Source: Saccoglossus kowalevskii (Eukaryota; Hemichordata; Enteropneusta; Harrimaniidae). Taken from it: a stretch of 18,248 nt of DNA. Below are positions 18,060 to 18,248 of this stretch, one piece after another (position 1 is the stretch's first letter; every line of letters begins with the position of its first letter). The stretch covers positions 108,610-126,857 of the forward strand of contig NW_003152757.1 in the NCBI RefSeq assembly GCF_000003605.2, read 5' to 3'. The position numbers and the translations under genes are program-made. A model generated the notes under the pieces. The model made no database searches. It was not told where the DNA came from and saw only the letters and a program-made list of their open reading frames with translations.

Positions 18060-18248
18060 AACTTTGTATGGAAAACTTTGCGTGGACAACCGATAACTTT
18101 GTATGGTAAACCCATGAATTTGCGTGGTAAACCCATAACTTTACATGGTGAACCCATAACTTTGCGAGGTAAACCCATAATTTAGTGCAGTAAACCCATG
18201 ACATGGTGCAGTAAACAAATAACTTTGCGTGGTGAACCCATATTTTGC
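18060..18248 (+). repeat. 21-bp minisatellite running off the right edge, about nine units
   Basis: Units of the type ATAACTTTGCGTGGTAAACCC recur with anchor positions near 18060, 18074, 18095, 18116, 18137, 18158, 18179, 18200, 18221 and 18242. All steps are 21 bp except the first, which is 14 bp. Because 21 is a multiple of 3, one frame reads as heptapeptides of the type GKPITLR. That frame is open from an ATG at 17892 to a TAG at 18183-18185, and then stays open to the window end. The non-repeat part before it has no recognisable protein features. The array is truncated by the window, so its full length is unknown. I treat it as a minisatellite first and a coding repeat only as a possibility. 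Confidence 0.88.

Noticed and set aside
17838-18185. 115-codon plus-strand frame ending in heptapeptide repeats
   Set aside because: It begins with TTG inside the 49-bp repeat. The first ATG is at 17892, and the end is simply the 21-bp minisatellite read in a frame without stops. It is kept as a repeat and a finding, not as a gene.

Overview
The window looks like AT-rich nuclear DNA from an animal, most likely an invertebrate. Gene density is very low, long stretches have stops in every frame, and there are simple repeats, several minisatellites and a small non-autonomous DNA transposon. I see no operons, no bacterial-type ribosome binding sites and no tRNA or rRNA genes. The phylum cannot be fixed from the sequence alone.

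Only one gene is convincing. It is an uninterrupted 472-codon ATG-to-TAA frame on the minus strand (8539-9957), visibly more GC-rich than its flanks. It encodes a serine-rich, probably disordered protein of a family I do not recognise. The protein carries basophilic kinase motifs (an Akt-type RxRxxS and two PKA-type RRVS sites), a canonical RVSF docking motif for protein phosphatase 1, and a strongly acidic C-terminal tail. The DNA upstream of its start (9958 to about 10600) holds two full palindromic cAMP response elements and an NRF1-like site, so it is the best promoter candidate in the window.

Layout from left to right: 1-1151 is noncoding with a C15 tract. 1152-1244 is a perfect pentanucleotide microsatellite. 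1660-1789 is a probable hAT-type MITE. 1790-5363 is noncoding, with three CACGTGACC E-boxes. 5364-5510 is a perfect 47-bp x 3.1 minisatellite, and 5770-5821 is a 26-bp duplication. 5822-8538 is noncoding. Then come the gene (8539-9957) and its upstream region. A T-rich/A-rich/C-rich block follows at 10914-11096, then more noncoding DNA. 14702-15117 is an old, diverged array of eight units of about 52 bp. 17749-17857 is a 49-bp x 2.2 repeat. 18060 to the window end is a 21-bp array that runs off the edge and stays open in one frame apart from a single stop.

The most unusual points are the orphan gene with its possible PKA/PP1 switch and CRE-bearing upstream region, and the three unrelated minisatellites with units of about 50 bp, each of which contains a short dyad. 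I found no clear evidence of a wholly new multi-gene system.
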